The notes under the pieces were generated by a model. The model saw nothing but the letters and a program-made list of their open reading frames with translations. It did not search any database and had not been told where the DNA came from. From an uncultured Sphingomonas sp. (GTDB lineage: Bacteria > Pseudomonadota > Alphaproteobacteria > Sphingomonadales > Sphingomonadaceae), in the NCBI GenBank assembly GCA_913777295.1, contig CAJYRU010000342.1, positions 1 to 47,974 of the forward strand: DNA of 47,974 nt, in the 5' to 3' direction. The position numbers were made by a program, and so were the translations under genes. Positions 1 to 6,937 of the stretch are shown here, piece after piece. The stretch's first letter is position 1. Every line of letters begins with the position of its first letter.

Positions 1-2
1 GT

Positions 3-329
3 GCCGAATACACCACGCCGATCGCCAACAACCTCGATGCCGAAATCGGCGGCGGCTATTATCACCGTTCGCCCCAGGCGGCCGGGATCGGCGAACCGTT
101 CAAGATTCCGACGTGGGACACGTTCGATCTTCGCCTGGGCGTGCGGGCCGATCGCTGGAATGTCAGCCTGTTCTGCAAGAACTGCACGAACGAGGTTCGT
201 CCGATCTCGATCGGTTCGGACGGCGGCGATGCGAATCCGATTTCGGGTCCGCCGGCGCTGACGCTGAGCCAGCGTTTCAGCTTCGAGTCGGTTCGCACGA
301 TCGGCGTCCGTTTCGGGGCGAACTTCTAG
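3..329 (+). CDS. TonB-dependent receptor, C-terminal fragment
   Basis: Only the last 108 residues are in the window; the gene begins to the left. The reading frame ends in beta-barrel-like alternating strands and finishes GVRFGANF, with a C-terminal Phe as expected for an outer-membrane barrel recognised by the Bam machinery. The composition (WNVSLFCKNCTNE, then LRLGVRADRWNV upstream) fits the last strands of TonB-dependent receptors that are abundant in sphingomonads. Such receptors import siderophores, vitamins or sugars with energy from TonB; the substrate cannot be told from this piece. It probably marks the left core-genome border of the accessory region. Confidence 0.8.
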   Translation, partial: AEYTTPIANNLDAEIGGGYYHRSPQAAGIGEPFKIPTWDTFDLRLGVRADRWNVSLFCKNCTNEVRPISIGSDGGDANPISGPPALTLSQRFSFESVRTIGVRFGANF

Positions 330-342
330 GCGACGGAAACAG

Positions 343-393
343 GCAGCACGAGCTTCGTCCTCTCGCCATGATGGGAGGACGAGGCGCTGCTGC
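343..393 (+). terminator. Imperfect hairpin after the receptor gene
   Basis: Just downstream of the receptor stop, a left arm (343-363) and right arm (375-393) pair over about 18 bases, with the core CGTCCTC/GAGGACG perfect and the outer GCAGCA/TGCTGC matching. No strong T-run follows, so it may be a weak terminator or a Rho-assisted one. Confidence 0.45.
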
Positions 394-579
394 GTAGACA
401 AGGCGGACGATTGCTATCATCAGGGCCGATTGATCTAGGTGTTTGATTCCACAGTGGAATGATATGTTTGATTATCCTGCATCGCGGCAGGATCTGGAGG
501 CAAACTCCACAAGAGCGCGCGCAAGACGGAGGCCGCCCGTGGGGCGACACAACGGAGCGAAGAGGGCGTAACGGCGCCG

Positions 580-1006
580 GCCGCACCACACGGTATCGGC
601 CGGTTGCCCGAGGTGGACGGTGACATGCCTGTCCGACAGAAGTTCGAGGCATAGCCGATCGGCTACTTCCACATCGACATCGCCGAGGTCCGCACCGAGG
701 AAGGCAAGCTCTATCCGTTCGTCGCGATCGACCGGACATTGAAGATCGCTTTTGTCAGACTCTGCGGCGAGGACAGCGTCGCCGCAGCCGTCGCCTTCCT
801 CGACGAACTGGTCGATACAGTGTTCTATGATGTCCGCCCTATGCTGACCGCAACGGCATCCAGTTCGTCGATTTGCCAAGAGCCGGGACAGACCCACGGC
901 ACGCCGGCGCGGCCACCCCTTCCATCGCGCCTGCTGCCGGCATGAGATCGAACACCGGCTCCCCAAGCCGAACCGTCGTTGGACAAACGGCAGTTCGATC
1001 GGATGA
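580..1006 (+). pseudogene. IS481-type transposase remnant
   Basis: Three-frame reading gives recognisable pieces of an IS481/rve-type transposase: HGIGRLPEVDGD, then after an in-frame stop PIGYFHIDIAEVRTEEGKLY and FVAIDRTLKIAFVRL, and after frameshifts HRLPKPNRRWTNG at the end. These match the catalytic-core order of the family (the DIAEV Asp, then the RTxxFxFVRL strand, then the HxxxKPxxPWTNG segment before the catalytic Glu). The stop codon, frameshifts and missing C-terminus show that it is dead. No terminal inverted repeats were identified. It sits between the receptor and the mobilisation genes and may have been involved in fixing or trimming the left end of the island. Confidence 0.7.
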
Positions 1007-1214
1007 CCTCGAGACCGACCACGTCGAACATCGAGTCCGGCTTTGGCCGGGCGAGGCCGGATCCCCCCGATGCCGGACCGGCTGCAAACGAGCAGCGCCG
1101 CGGGTTCGGTTTGAGCGGGGTCGAGAATATCCGTGCCATCAACATGCCGGCCGCGATGGCGAACTTCGGACCGATCTGGTCATCGATCTTCCTTTTCATC
1201 GTCATCCTTTCCAT
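825..1214 (-). CDS. Small hypothetical protein, 3' end uncertain
   Basis: The ATG lies 3 bases after the stop of the MobL-like gene (1218-2057), which suggests translational coupling. The first 50 residues (MERMTMKRKIDDQIGPKFA and following) look protein-like, but the reading frame then runs antisense into the dead IS481 transposase, so the natural C-terminus was probably lost. No family recognised. Confidence 0.3.
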   Translation of the reverse strand: MERMTMKRKIDDQIGPKFAIAAGMLMARIFSTPLKPNPRRCSFAAGPASGGSGLARPKPDSMFDVVGLEVIRSNCRLSNDGSAWGAGVRSHAGSRRDGRGGRAGVPWVCPGSWQIDELDAVAVSIGRTS

Positions 1215-1217
1215 TCG

Positions 1218-2057
1218 TCAGGCCGCGGGCATCGCCGCACGAGGTTCGCTGTTATCCGGTGACACCGTGCATTCGGCCTTGAGACTGCGTGCCAGCCACC
1301 GGAATGTTGCCGCTTCCGTCATAGCTCGATCATCGGCCATGAAAGGCGCGGAAGTCCGATCCTTCACCTTCGCCAGTCCGCAGGTAGCGCGCCATGCGCC
1401 TTCCAGCCTAATCTGGCTGCCTGCATAGCCCGCCCAAGTCGGCATGCGCTGGCCATGCTGTGCGCCCGTTCGGAAGCGCCGCGCGGGCACAATCATGTGG
1501 ACATGGGGGGCAATGGCCCAGCCGCCTTCCGGGGCAGCCAGCGCGTGTACCGCATAGGCCACCGGGGCACCCAGGCGGACGAGGTTCCGCTCGGCGAAGG
1601 TGGTCGCCAGCCATTCCCACCAGCGTTCATCGAGTCCCGCCGGCAACTCGGCCAGGATGTGCCACGCGGACACCTCGGTCGGATCGCCAGAGGCGACCGT
1701 AGCCGCGTCGACCCGATCCCAGATTGCGTAATCCTTCGCCGCCCATTGCGGTGCGCTGCCGGGTAGCAGCAGCCCGGAGGATCGCAAGTCGTAGGTCCGC
1801 TCACCGAACCAGCGCGGCATTGCGCCGAGTCGATCGCGCCCGACGCTGTCGCGCCAGATATACTGCACGTTCGCCCGCGCCGTGCGGTAGGCGGGCTTGC
1901 GCCCGACCAGCCGCCATTCGGCGCTGACCGGCCGGATGGTGAAGTCGATCCGGCGGTCCGGGTGCCCAAGCCCCTGTTCGTCCATCTCGGCGTCGGCATC
2001 GTCGTCGCGGAACAGGGTGCGGCGGGCATGTGCCACGTCGGCCTTGGTAATGAACAT
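1218..2057 (-). CDS. MobA/MobL-like relaxase domain protein
   Basis: This 279-residue protein has the central signature of MobA/MobL-type relaxases: an AWHILAELPAGLD segment, a helix with FAERNLVRLGAP, YAVHALAA, and a metal-binding-type APHVHMIVPARRF segment. In this family two or three histidines around an HxH motif bind the metal that helps Tyr cleave the nic site at oriT. The usual long C-terminal part is absent, so this may be a stand-alone relaxase domain, an accessory relaxase or a degenerate copy. A strong terminator (2072-2111) separates it from the upstream gene, so it may have its own promoter. It is one of two relaxase-like genes in the module; the larger is at 6831-8264. Confidence 0.6.
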   Translation of the reverse strand: MFITKADVAHARRTLFRDDDADAEMDEQGLGHPDRRIDFTIRPVSAEWRLVGRKPAYRTARANVQYIWRDSVGRDRLGAMPRWFGERTYDLRSSGLLLPGSAPQWAAKDYAIWDRVDAATVASGDPTEVSAWHILAELPAGLDERWWEWLATTFAERNLVRLGAPVAYAVHALAAPEGGWAIAPHVHMIVPARRFRTGAQHGQRMPTWAGYAGSQIRLEGAWRATCGLAKVKDRTSAPFMADDRAMTEAATFRWLARSLKAECTVSPDNSEPRAAMPAA

Positions 2058-2071
2058 CGTCGCATCTCCGT

Positions 2072-2111
2072 AAAAACGCCGACGCCCCCCGGGTCAGGGG
2101 CGGCGTCGGCG
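2072..2111 (-). terminator. Intrinsic terminator on the minus strand
   Basis: A perfect 10-base stem (CGCCGACGCC at 2077-2086 pairing with GGCGTCGGCG at 2102-2111), extended by C/G runs in the loop, is followed on the minus strand by GTTTTTACGG. This is a textbook Rho-independent terminator, lying between the genes at 2149-2700 and 1218-2057. Confidence 0.8.
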
Positions 2112-2148
2112 ATGATCATCATGATGGCGGGCGGCGCCCGCAGGCTCG

Positions 2149-2700
2149 TCAGGACAGGCGAACCGGTGCGTCGACAGGCACGTCGGATGCGGTCCATTCG
2201 CCACCCATCGGCATGAAGCGGTTGCCGTCGAGAAGTTCGGCATCCCGGCCATCGGCGGCATCACGGATACGGGCGGCCGCCAGCCGTGCGCCCCGGGCAA
2301 AGTGATGCGGCACCCCATGGCCACGCTGCAGCAGGCTACGGTCACCGACCCAGACCGTCATCTTCTCCTTGGTCGACACCAGGGCAAGCGGCCCCTCCTC
2401 AAGCATGTAGGCGGTGCAGCCGCTCAGCACGTCGACGGACAGCACGTTGCGCAGAACGACGGTATAGCTTGACGGCCTTTTGGCCTTCGCGTTCACCCAG
2501 TGCCCGCAGATGACGTCGCGCTCGGCCTCCTGGGCCACGCGGGCCAGTTCCATCCCGCGCTCGATGCCACCGGGGCCGGTCGCGCAGAACAGGATGCTTT
2601 CGTTCACCGGCCTGAACGTCGGCACGCCGGCGAGCGCGCGCAGGGCGAGCATCCAGTTCTGGTGCCGGACCTGCATCGGCAGGGTCTTGGTCGTCGTCAT
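2149..2700 (-). CDS. Hypothetical protein of the mobilisation module
   Basis: A 183-residue protein of unknown family. The start was chosen at the ATG after GGAGCGATGAG, a good ribosome-binding site; a longer reading frame upstream has arginine-rich antisense character and is not credible. Features seen: MTTTKTLPMQVRHQNW at the N-terminus, a central LSVDVLSGCTAYMLEEGPLAL stretch split by charged residues, and an acidic tail. There is no signal peptide or membrane segment. It lies between the frameshifted AAA+ ATPase and the small relaxase and is probably co-transcribed with the former. Confidence 0.6.
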   Translation of the reverse strand: MTTTKTLPMQVRHQNWMLALRALAGVPTFRPVNESILFCATGPGGIERGMELARVAQEAERDVICGHWVNAKAKRPSSYTVVLRNVLSVDVLSGCTAYMLEEGPLALVSTKEKMTVWVGDRSLLQRGHGVPHHFARGARLAAARIRDAADGRDAELLDGNRFMPMGGEWTASDVPVDAPVRLS

Positions 2701-2785
2701 CTCATCGCTCCATTCTGGTGACGGCCTGTGGCCGGAGCATTTTTCCCGTTTCCCACGGTGCTCATCATCATTGTTTCCGAAGGAC

Positions 2786-3722
2786 TCAGTTGACCGTGCG
2801 GGGCACGTTTCGCGCGGACACCGCCACCACCGTCTCGATCGCGCGACGCAGCCGGCGGACGGAGCGAGTGTTGCGGAACAGGCGCAGCAGCGCCGTCTCC
2901 GCCGCCGCCTCGATACGCGGCAGCGCCGAGGGCGGCAGGCCGACATCACGGGCGACGGCACGCCACAGGCCGGCCAGAACCACTTCGGCGTGATCACGAC
3001 CGGGGCCGGACACCTCGACGACATCAATTCGAGACAGCAGCGGCGTCGGCAGCCGATCCACCCGGTTGGCGGTCAGGATCCAGTTGACATGGGAAAGGTC
3101 GATCTCGGCGGCGAGGCAGCCGTCAAAGTATCGGCCGGCGGTGGATCGTTCGAGCAAGGCCGAGCAGCGTGCCGACCGGATCGCCCATGTCGCCGCACGC
3201 AGCCTTCTCGACCTCGTCGATGACGATGACGGGGTTGGCACGCTGCGCGCGCAGCATCGCAATCGCCGGGAAGCACGGCTGGGCGTGGCGAAATCCGCGC
3301 GGGTTACCCGCCAGTTCCGTATTGCTATTGACCCCGACCAGCGACAGGATCGCGCTGCCGCAGCCGGACAGTTCGCCGATCCGCCGCGCCAGATGCGTCT
3401 TGCCTGCACCCGGCGGCCCGACGAGCAGCAGCGGCCGGAACGCCAGCCACGGTCGCCCCGCCCACAACTGCATTGCCGCCTGATCGGCGATTCGGTCGAT
3501 GGCGTTGCCCAGCCATGGCGCTTCGGCCCTAAGGGCCGCGGCGAGGCGCGGCTCATCGCCGCCACGGGATCGCGGCAGCGTCGACGCACCGGCCAGCGGC
3601 AGCGGGGACGTCAGCTGCTCATACAGGTGCGGGATCGACGCGATCCATTCATTGGTCTCGTTGCCGTCGGAGGGGATCGATACGCACGGGCGGACATGCG
3701 GCTTGTCAAAAAGCACCATCAT
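2786..3722 (-). pseudogene. AAA+ ATPase, frameshifted
   Basis: Two adjacent frames together make one Lon/MoxR-like AAA+ ATPase of about 310 residues. The first frame carries Walker A (GPPGAGKTHLARRI) and Walker B (VIVIDEVEKA) and ends in GTLLG; the second resumes with LLERSTAGRYFDG and carries sensor 1 (WILTANRVDRLPTPLLSRID) and the C-terminal lid helix. Removing one G at about 3158-3162 restores a continuous GTLLALLE, so a single-base insertion explains the break. The start ATGATG at 3722 overlaps the upstream stop (ATGA), which shows coupling. Either the gene is dead or the base is a sequencing error; programmed frameshifting is less likely because no slippery run is evident. Confidence 0.75.
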
Positions 3723-4330
3723 GCCCGCACCTCCGCGTCCGGCGTGGTCAGCCAGGCATCGGTCGCGATCAGCGGATCGCCATTTTCGCGAGACTTCGGC
3801 CACAGCTGCCATGTCGCCTTCACACGCGCGGCGAGGTGCTGGCGTATTGCGCCGTGGCACCCGGTTCGATGCGCCTCTGCCAGATCCGCGGAACGCATCG
3901 GCACGAACGCAGCACCGGCCGCATGGGCTACCGCGTCGAACGATGTGGCAGCGTGTCCGCCATATCCTTCCGCGACGTCGATCACGTCGCCCTCGAAAAC
4001 CAGCTTGAGTTCGCGCAGCAGTCGCGCTGCCGCCATCGTGTCCCGCGCGGTATCGCAGGCCGAGATCAGCGAGGGCACGACGATATCCTCGGCCCGCCAC
4101 AGTAGCAGACGCGCTGGGGGAACGTGCAACCGCTCGGCGAGCCAGGTCATTGTTTCGTGCGGGTCGTCGGTGACGGTGGTGCTGTGCGCTTCGAGATCGA
4201 AGCCGAGGTCGCCGAAGCGATAGCGCACGGTGAGCGTGGCTGCGCCGACGATGAGCGTGCGTGCCGGGCGGGTCGACAGGGCGGCCTGATGGATCCACGC
4301 GGTCGCGAGGATGACGGTATCGGTGTTCAT
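3719..4330 (-). CDS. Hypothetical protein upstream of the AAA+ gene
   Basis: A 203-residue protein without a recognised family. The ATG at 4330 follows GAAGGA at a good distance, so it was preferred over an ATG 36 bases upstream that lies inside a hairpin. N-terminal residues MNTDTVILATAWIHQAALST and a GDLGFDLEAHSTTVTDD strand region suggest a soluble alpha/beta protein; the middle holds an LRELKLVFEGDVIDVAEGYGG segment. It overlaps the AAA+ ATPase start by 4 bases, so the two products probably act together, perhaps as ATPase and partner. Confidence 0.65.
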   Translation of the reverse strand: MNTDTVILATAWIHQAALSTRPARTLIVGAATLTVRYRFGDLGFDLEAHSTTVTDDPHETMTWLAERLHVPPARLLLWRAEDIVVPSLISACDTARDTMAAARLLRELKLVFEGDVIDVAEGYGGHAATSFDAVAHAAGAAFVPMRSADLAEAHRTGCHGAIRQHLAARVKATWQLWPKSRENGDPLIATDAWLTTPDAEVRA

Positions 4331-4352
4331 GCAGGGTCCTTCAAACGGAAAC

Positions 4353-4381
4353 GGCCCGGCCATCACGGGGATGGCCGGGCC
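4353..4381 (-). terminator. Strong hairpin between the exonuclease and next gene
   Basis: A perfect 12-base stem (GGCCCGGCCATC with GATGGCCGGGCC) and 5-base loop. On the minus strand it is followed by GTTTCCGTTTG, a weak T-rich tail. It could attenuate transcription from the exonuclease gene into 3719-4330 or protect an mRNA end. Confidence 0.6.
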
Positions 4382-4407
4382 GGCGGTGCTGGCGATGCGG
4401 GTAGCGG

Positions 4408-5223
4408 TCAGGCGGCCGCGAAGGCCCGTTCGTCCTCCTCACGTCCGAGCTTCGCCATGACCCGATCGAGTGCGGCGGCGATATCGGCATGAAGCGCGCG
4501 CGGGCGGCACCAGCGCGTCAGCGCGCAATCGACGAAGCCGGCGAGATGGCCGAGGTCCGGCGTGCGCTCCAGATGTTGGGCAAGTGCGGCCATCGGCCGG
4601 GTAACCAGCGCCTCGTCCGCAGCGCGGGAGGCGGTCCACGCGAACCACAGGATCAGCGTCGCGACCGCGTCTTCCGCGACGTATCGTCTGATGCGCTCGG
4701 CCTCGCCCCGCTCCCACAAAGCCGCGACATCACCGCCGGCGATATCGGTCTTGATCGGCACGCCGATCTGCTCGGCGATCGCCGCAAGCGATACCTTGCG
4801 GCCGTGACTGCAGTAGAGGTCCGCCAGATCGGCATGCTCGCCGCCGAAGCGGTTGGCCGCCGCATGGTCTGCGATTGCTTTCACGTTCCAGATTCGCGCA
4901 CGCTGGGCAGCGAGTCGAAGCACAAGGGCATCGAACTGGCGACCGTTGTACGATGTCACGACCTGCGCCATCGCCATCCGCCGGTCGGCCTCAAGGATGA
5001 GGTCGGCCTCTTGCGTCTCGCCGGACACGACCAGCGCGGCGATGTCGAAGATCCATTCGCCACCCCGCAACCGTGCTTCGGCGAAGCCGGCAGCGACCGC
5101 CACATGGGTCGGCCACGGCGGAAACGACCCGTCCGGCATCGGCGGTGCTATCGTCTCGAGATCATAGGCCAGCACCGCTCCGGGTGTGCTGGCATGGTCT
5201 GGTTGGCGCGAAGATGCGTGCAT
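4408..5223 (-). CDS. PolB-like 3'-5' exonuclease (DnaQ fold)
   Basis: A 271-residue protein with the three exonuclease motifs of the DEDD superfamily: Exo I as AYDLETIAPP (Asp and Glu), Exo II around VTSYNGRQFDALVL, and Exo III as RYVAEDAVATL (YxxxD). Between them, DLYCSHGRKVSLAAIAEQIG is typical of the predicted PolB-like exonuclease family seen alone in bacteria. Such enzymes remove nucleotides from a 3' end with two metal ions. The ATG follows GAGGTGA. There is no polymerase domain. Its position beside an AAA+ ATPase and relaxase genes suggests a role in processing transferred or replicating DNA of the mobile element; that is inference. Confidence 0.8.
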   Translation of the reverse strand: MHASSRQPDHASTPGAVLAYDLETIAPPMPDGSFPPWPTHVAVAAGFAEARLRGGEWIFDIAALVVSGETQEADLILEADRRMAMAQVVTSYNGRQFDALVLRLAAQRARIWNVKAIADHAAANRFGGEHADLADLYCSHGRKVSLAAIAEQIGVPIKTDIAGGDVAALWERGEAERIRRYVAEDAVATLILWFAWTASRAADEALVTRPMAALAQHLERTPDLGHLAGFVDCALTRWCRPRALHADIAAALDRVMAKLGREEDERAFAAA

Positions 5224-5226
5224 GGT

Positions 5227-5445
5227 TCACCTCATCATGAAAAGCGGGACGCATCCCGCGGATACGATCAGAGCGCCGGGACCGGCGCGAACACGCACCT
5301 TTTCCCCTTCAACACCCTGATCGCAGACGCCGGTCGCCAGCCGGCTTTTCCATCGCTTGAACAAGCGGCGACCATTCAGCCGGAGGAACCCCAACGGGAT
5401 GTTAAGGCGTTTGGTTTCATTGGTTCCCGATGCAAAATTCGGCAC
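5227..5445 (-). CDS. Small basic protein, uncertain
   Basis: A possible 72-residue protein from a GTG start. Its stop sits 3 bases before the exonuclease ATG, and its last codons contain that gene's ribosome-binding site, an arrangement that favours coupling. The sequence has a basic middle (LNGRRLFKRWKSRL) and a hydrophobic end (GALIVSAGCVPLFMMR). Its start overlaps the divergent gene at 5430 by 16 bases, so one of the two starts may be wrong. No family recognised. Confidence 0.4.
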   Translation of the reverse strand: MPNFASGTNETKRLNIPLGFLRLNGRRLFKRWKSRLATGVCDQGVEGEKVRVRAGPGALIVSAGCVPLFMMR

Positions 5446-5729
5446 ACGACGAAGACACCGATAGCGATGTGCCGGTAAACCCGTATTTCAGTCCGACGCT
5501 TGATCATCTCGAGCATGGTCTCGGTGAGCCAGTGCCTAACCATCAGGTCGCCTGCCGAGACTGTCCTTCGTCAGTGTGGTATTGGACCGAGGGGAACGAA
5601 CTGTTCTGCCACTGCTCGGTGATGCACCGGACGACTTGGGGCGCGGGCGAAACCCCGGTCGAATTTTGTGATGGCCGCGAGCAAGCTGTCGCCAAGCTCA
5701 TCGACGAAAGGGCGTCTCAGCGCTCCTGA
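5430..5729 (+). CDS. Cysteine-containing small protein
   Basis: A 99-residue protein with an acidic N-terminus (MQNSAHDEDTDSDV) and a compact core that holds CRDC, FCHC and a later Cys-His-Cys pattern (VACRDCPSSVWYW, LFCHCSVMHRTTW, VEFCDG). This spacing could form a zinc ribbon. No clear ribosome-binding site. It is the only plus-strand gene within the mobilisation module and overlaps convergently (13 bases) with the coiled-coil gene at 5717-6592. Family not recognised; it resembles small plasmid-borne proteins. Confidence 0.6.
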   Translation: MQNSAHDEDTDSDVPVNPYFSPTLDHLEHGLGEPVPNHQVACRDCPSSVWYWTEGNELFCHCSVMHRTTWGAGETPVEFCDGREQAVAKLIDERASQRS

Positions 5730-6592
5730 CTGCGGTTCGTCGGCGACGGTCGTCGTGCCGGTGTTTGTGCCGGCATCTGCGTTTCAGTCGCCGGCGTGCT
5801 GGCAAGATGCGCCTCATCCAGTCGACGGCCCTCCTCCCATCGCCTGTTCAAGGCCTGGCGCTGGGCCGCAGCTATGGCGAGGACCTGCCGCATGACCTGC
5901 GATTGCGCGGGCAACCGGGACCCGGCTCGTGCAGGCCCGACACCGCGCCGCACGGCGGAGGGGGCAGCGGGCACTGGTGCTGACATGCGCGGCATCCGCT
6001 TCTGCGATGCCTCGAACGCCGCAGCGGTTTCAGAGAAAGCCCTTTGCAGCGCGGGCTCATGGCGCCAGGCGTCGGCTATGCGGCGCAGATCGGCAGGTGC
6101 CCTTGCCGACAGCGTCCACCCTTGAGGGGCGTGAACAGCATCGCCGGCGTGAGAGGCGAGGTGAACCCCAAGGCGTGAAATCTCAGCACGCTGCCGATCA
6201 GCAATTTCATCCAGCCGCGCCTGCACGTTTCGAGAAGAGATGATGGCGGGTGCGACACCAAAGCGAGCCAGAACTGCATCGTTGACCACACATCGGTCGT
6301 TGCCGTCGAACGCTATCAGAATTCGCTCGGCCTCAACGGCCGTCAGCATCGCGTCGAGAATCTTGGCTGAGTTGTACTCTGTCGCGACACGCCGGGCGTC
6401 TGCCGCTTCCTCGCGCTGACGCTCCTCTTCGCGTTTGCGCTGGTCCTCCTCAAGCAGACGTTCGGCTTGGATGCGCTGCAGTGTCAGCCGCTCACGGCGC
6501 AGGCGATCTCGTGTCGCCGCCGCCTCGGCTTTACGCCGTTCAAGCAGATCGAATATCTGCTGGACGTTCCGATCGACCGCGTCGACTTCCAA
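5717..6592 (-). pseudogene. Coiled-coil C-terminal part of the relaxase region
   Basis: A 291-codon frame beginning at a TTG. Residues 15-70 form a highly charged coiled coil (RKAEAAATRDRLRRERLTL, then EEDQRKREEERQREEAAD), followed by an alpha-rich domain and a proline/alanine-rich tail ending in NRSQER. The frame is the direct continuation, across one TAG codon at 6602-6604, of the frame 6602-6937. The joined reading VPK-stop-AFALEVDAVDRNVQQIFDLL is smooth, and TAG could have arisen from CAG. It may therefore be the C-terminal half of a long relaxase or mobilisation protein rather than a separate gene. Confidence 0.5.
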
Positions 6593-6601
6593 CGCGAAAG
6601 C

Positions 6602-6937
6602 CTACTTCGGCACGTCGATCGTTCGATTCACAGCGTGTTGCGAGAAGCCGATCGAGAGTCCCGGGTCATGCCCAACAGCAGCGTTCACGCGAGATGCCGC
6701 GAAACGGCTGAATGCAGAAATTGTCGGACGGTGCGGCATCGGCGTCACGGCGCTGACCGAACGCGAGGGTATCATGCGGACCTGGTCGCGGTCCATACCC
6801 TTTGGAACGGCGCTCAGCCGATGCTGCCGGTCACGCACTGCCGTCACGCCAGGAATCGCAGGGGTCTTCGAGGGTCCCGGAAGCAAAGCCGCAGCCGGGA
6901 TAGCCGGGATCGGCCGGGACCGATTGCAAATTTGCAA
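6602..6937 (-). pseudogene. Relaxase C-terminal fragment
   Basis: A 111-codon frame that overlaps the relaxase 3' end in another frame. Its only start is a TTG within a palindrome (6924-6937). The residues (IPAIPAAALLPGPSKTPAIP, then SAVPKGMDRDQVRMIPSRSV) look more protein-like than the last 40 residues of the overlapping relaxase frame (GYPGCGFASGTLEDPCDSW). This suggests that the relaxase was once read through into this frame and has been shifted. It ends at the amber codon described for 5717-6592. A separate small gene remains possible. Confidence 0.45.

Noticed and set aside
3723..4298. N-terminal extension of the AAA+ frame up to 4298
   Set aside because: The extension is arginine-rich and antisense-like, and overlaps the gene at 3719-4330; the coupled ATG at 3722 is better.
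4489..5478. 329-codon plus-strand frame
   Set aside because: Antisense to the PolB-like exonuclease, which has clear motifs; no protein-like features.
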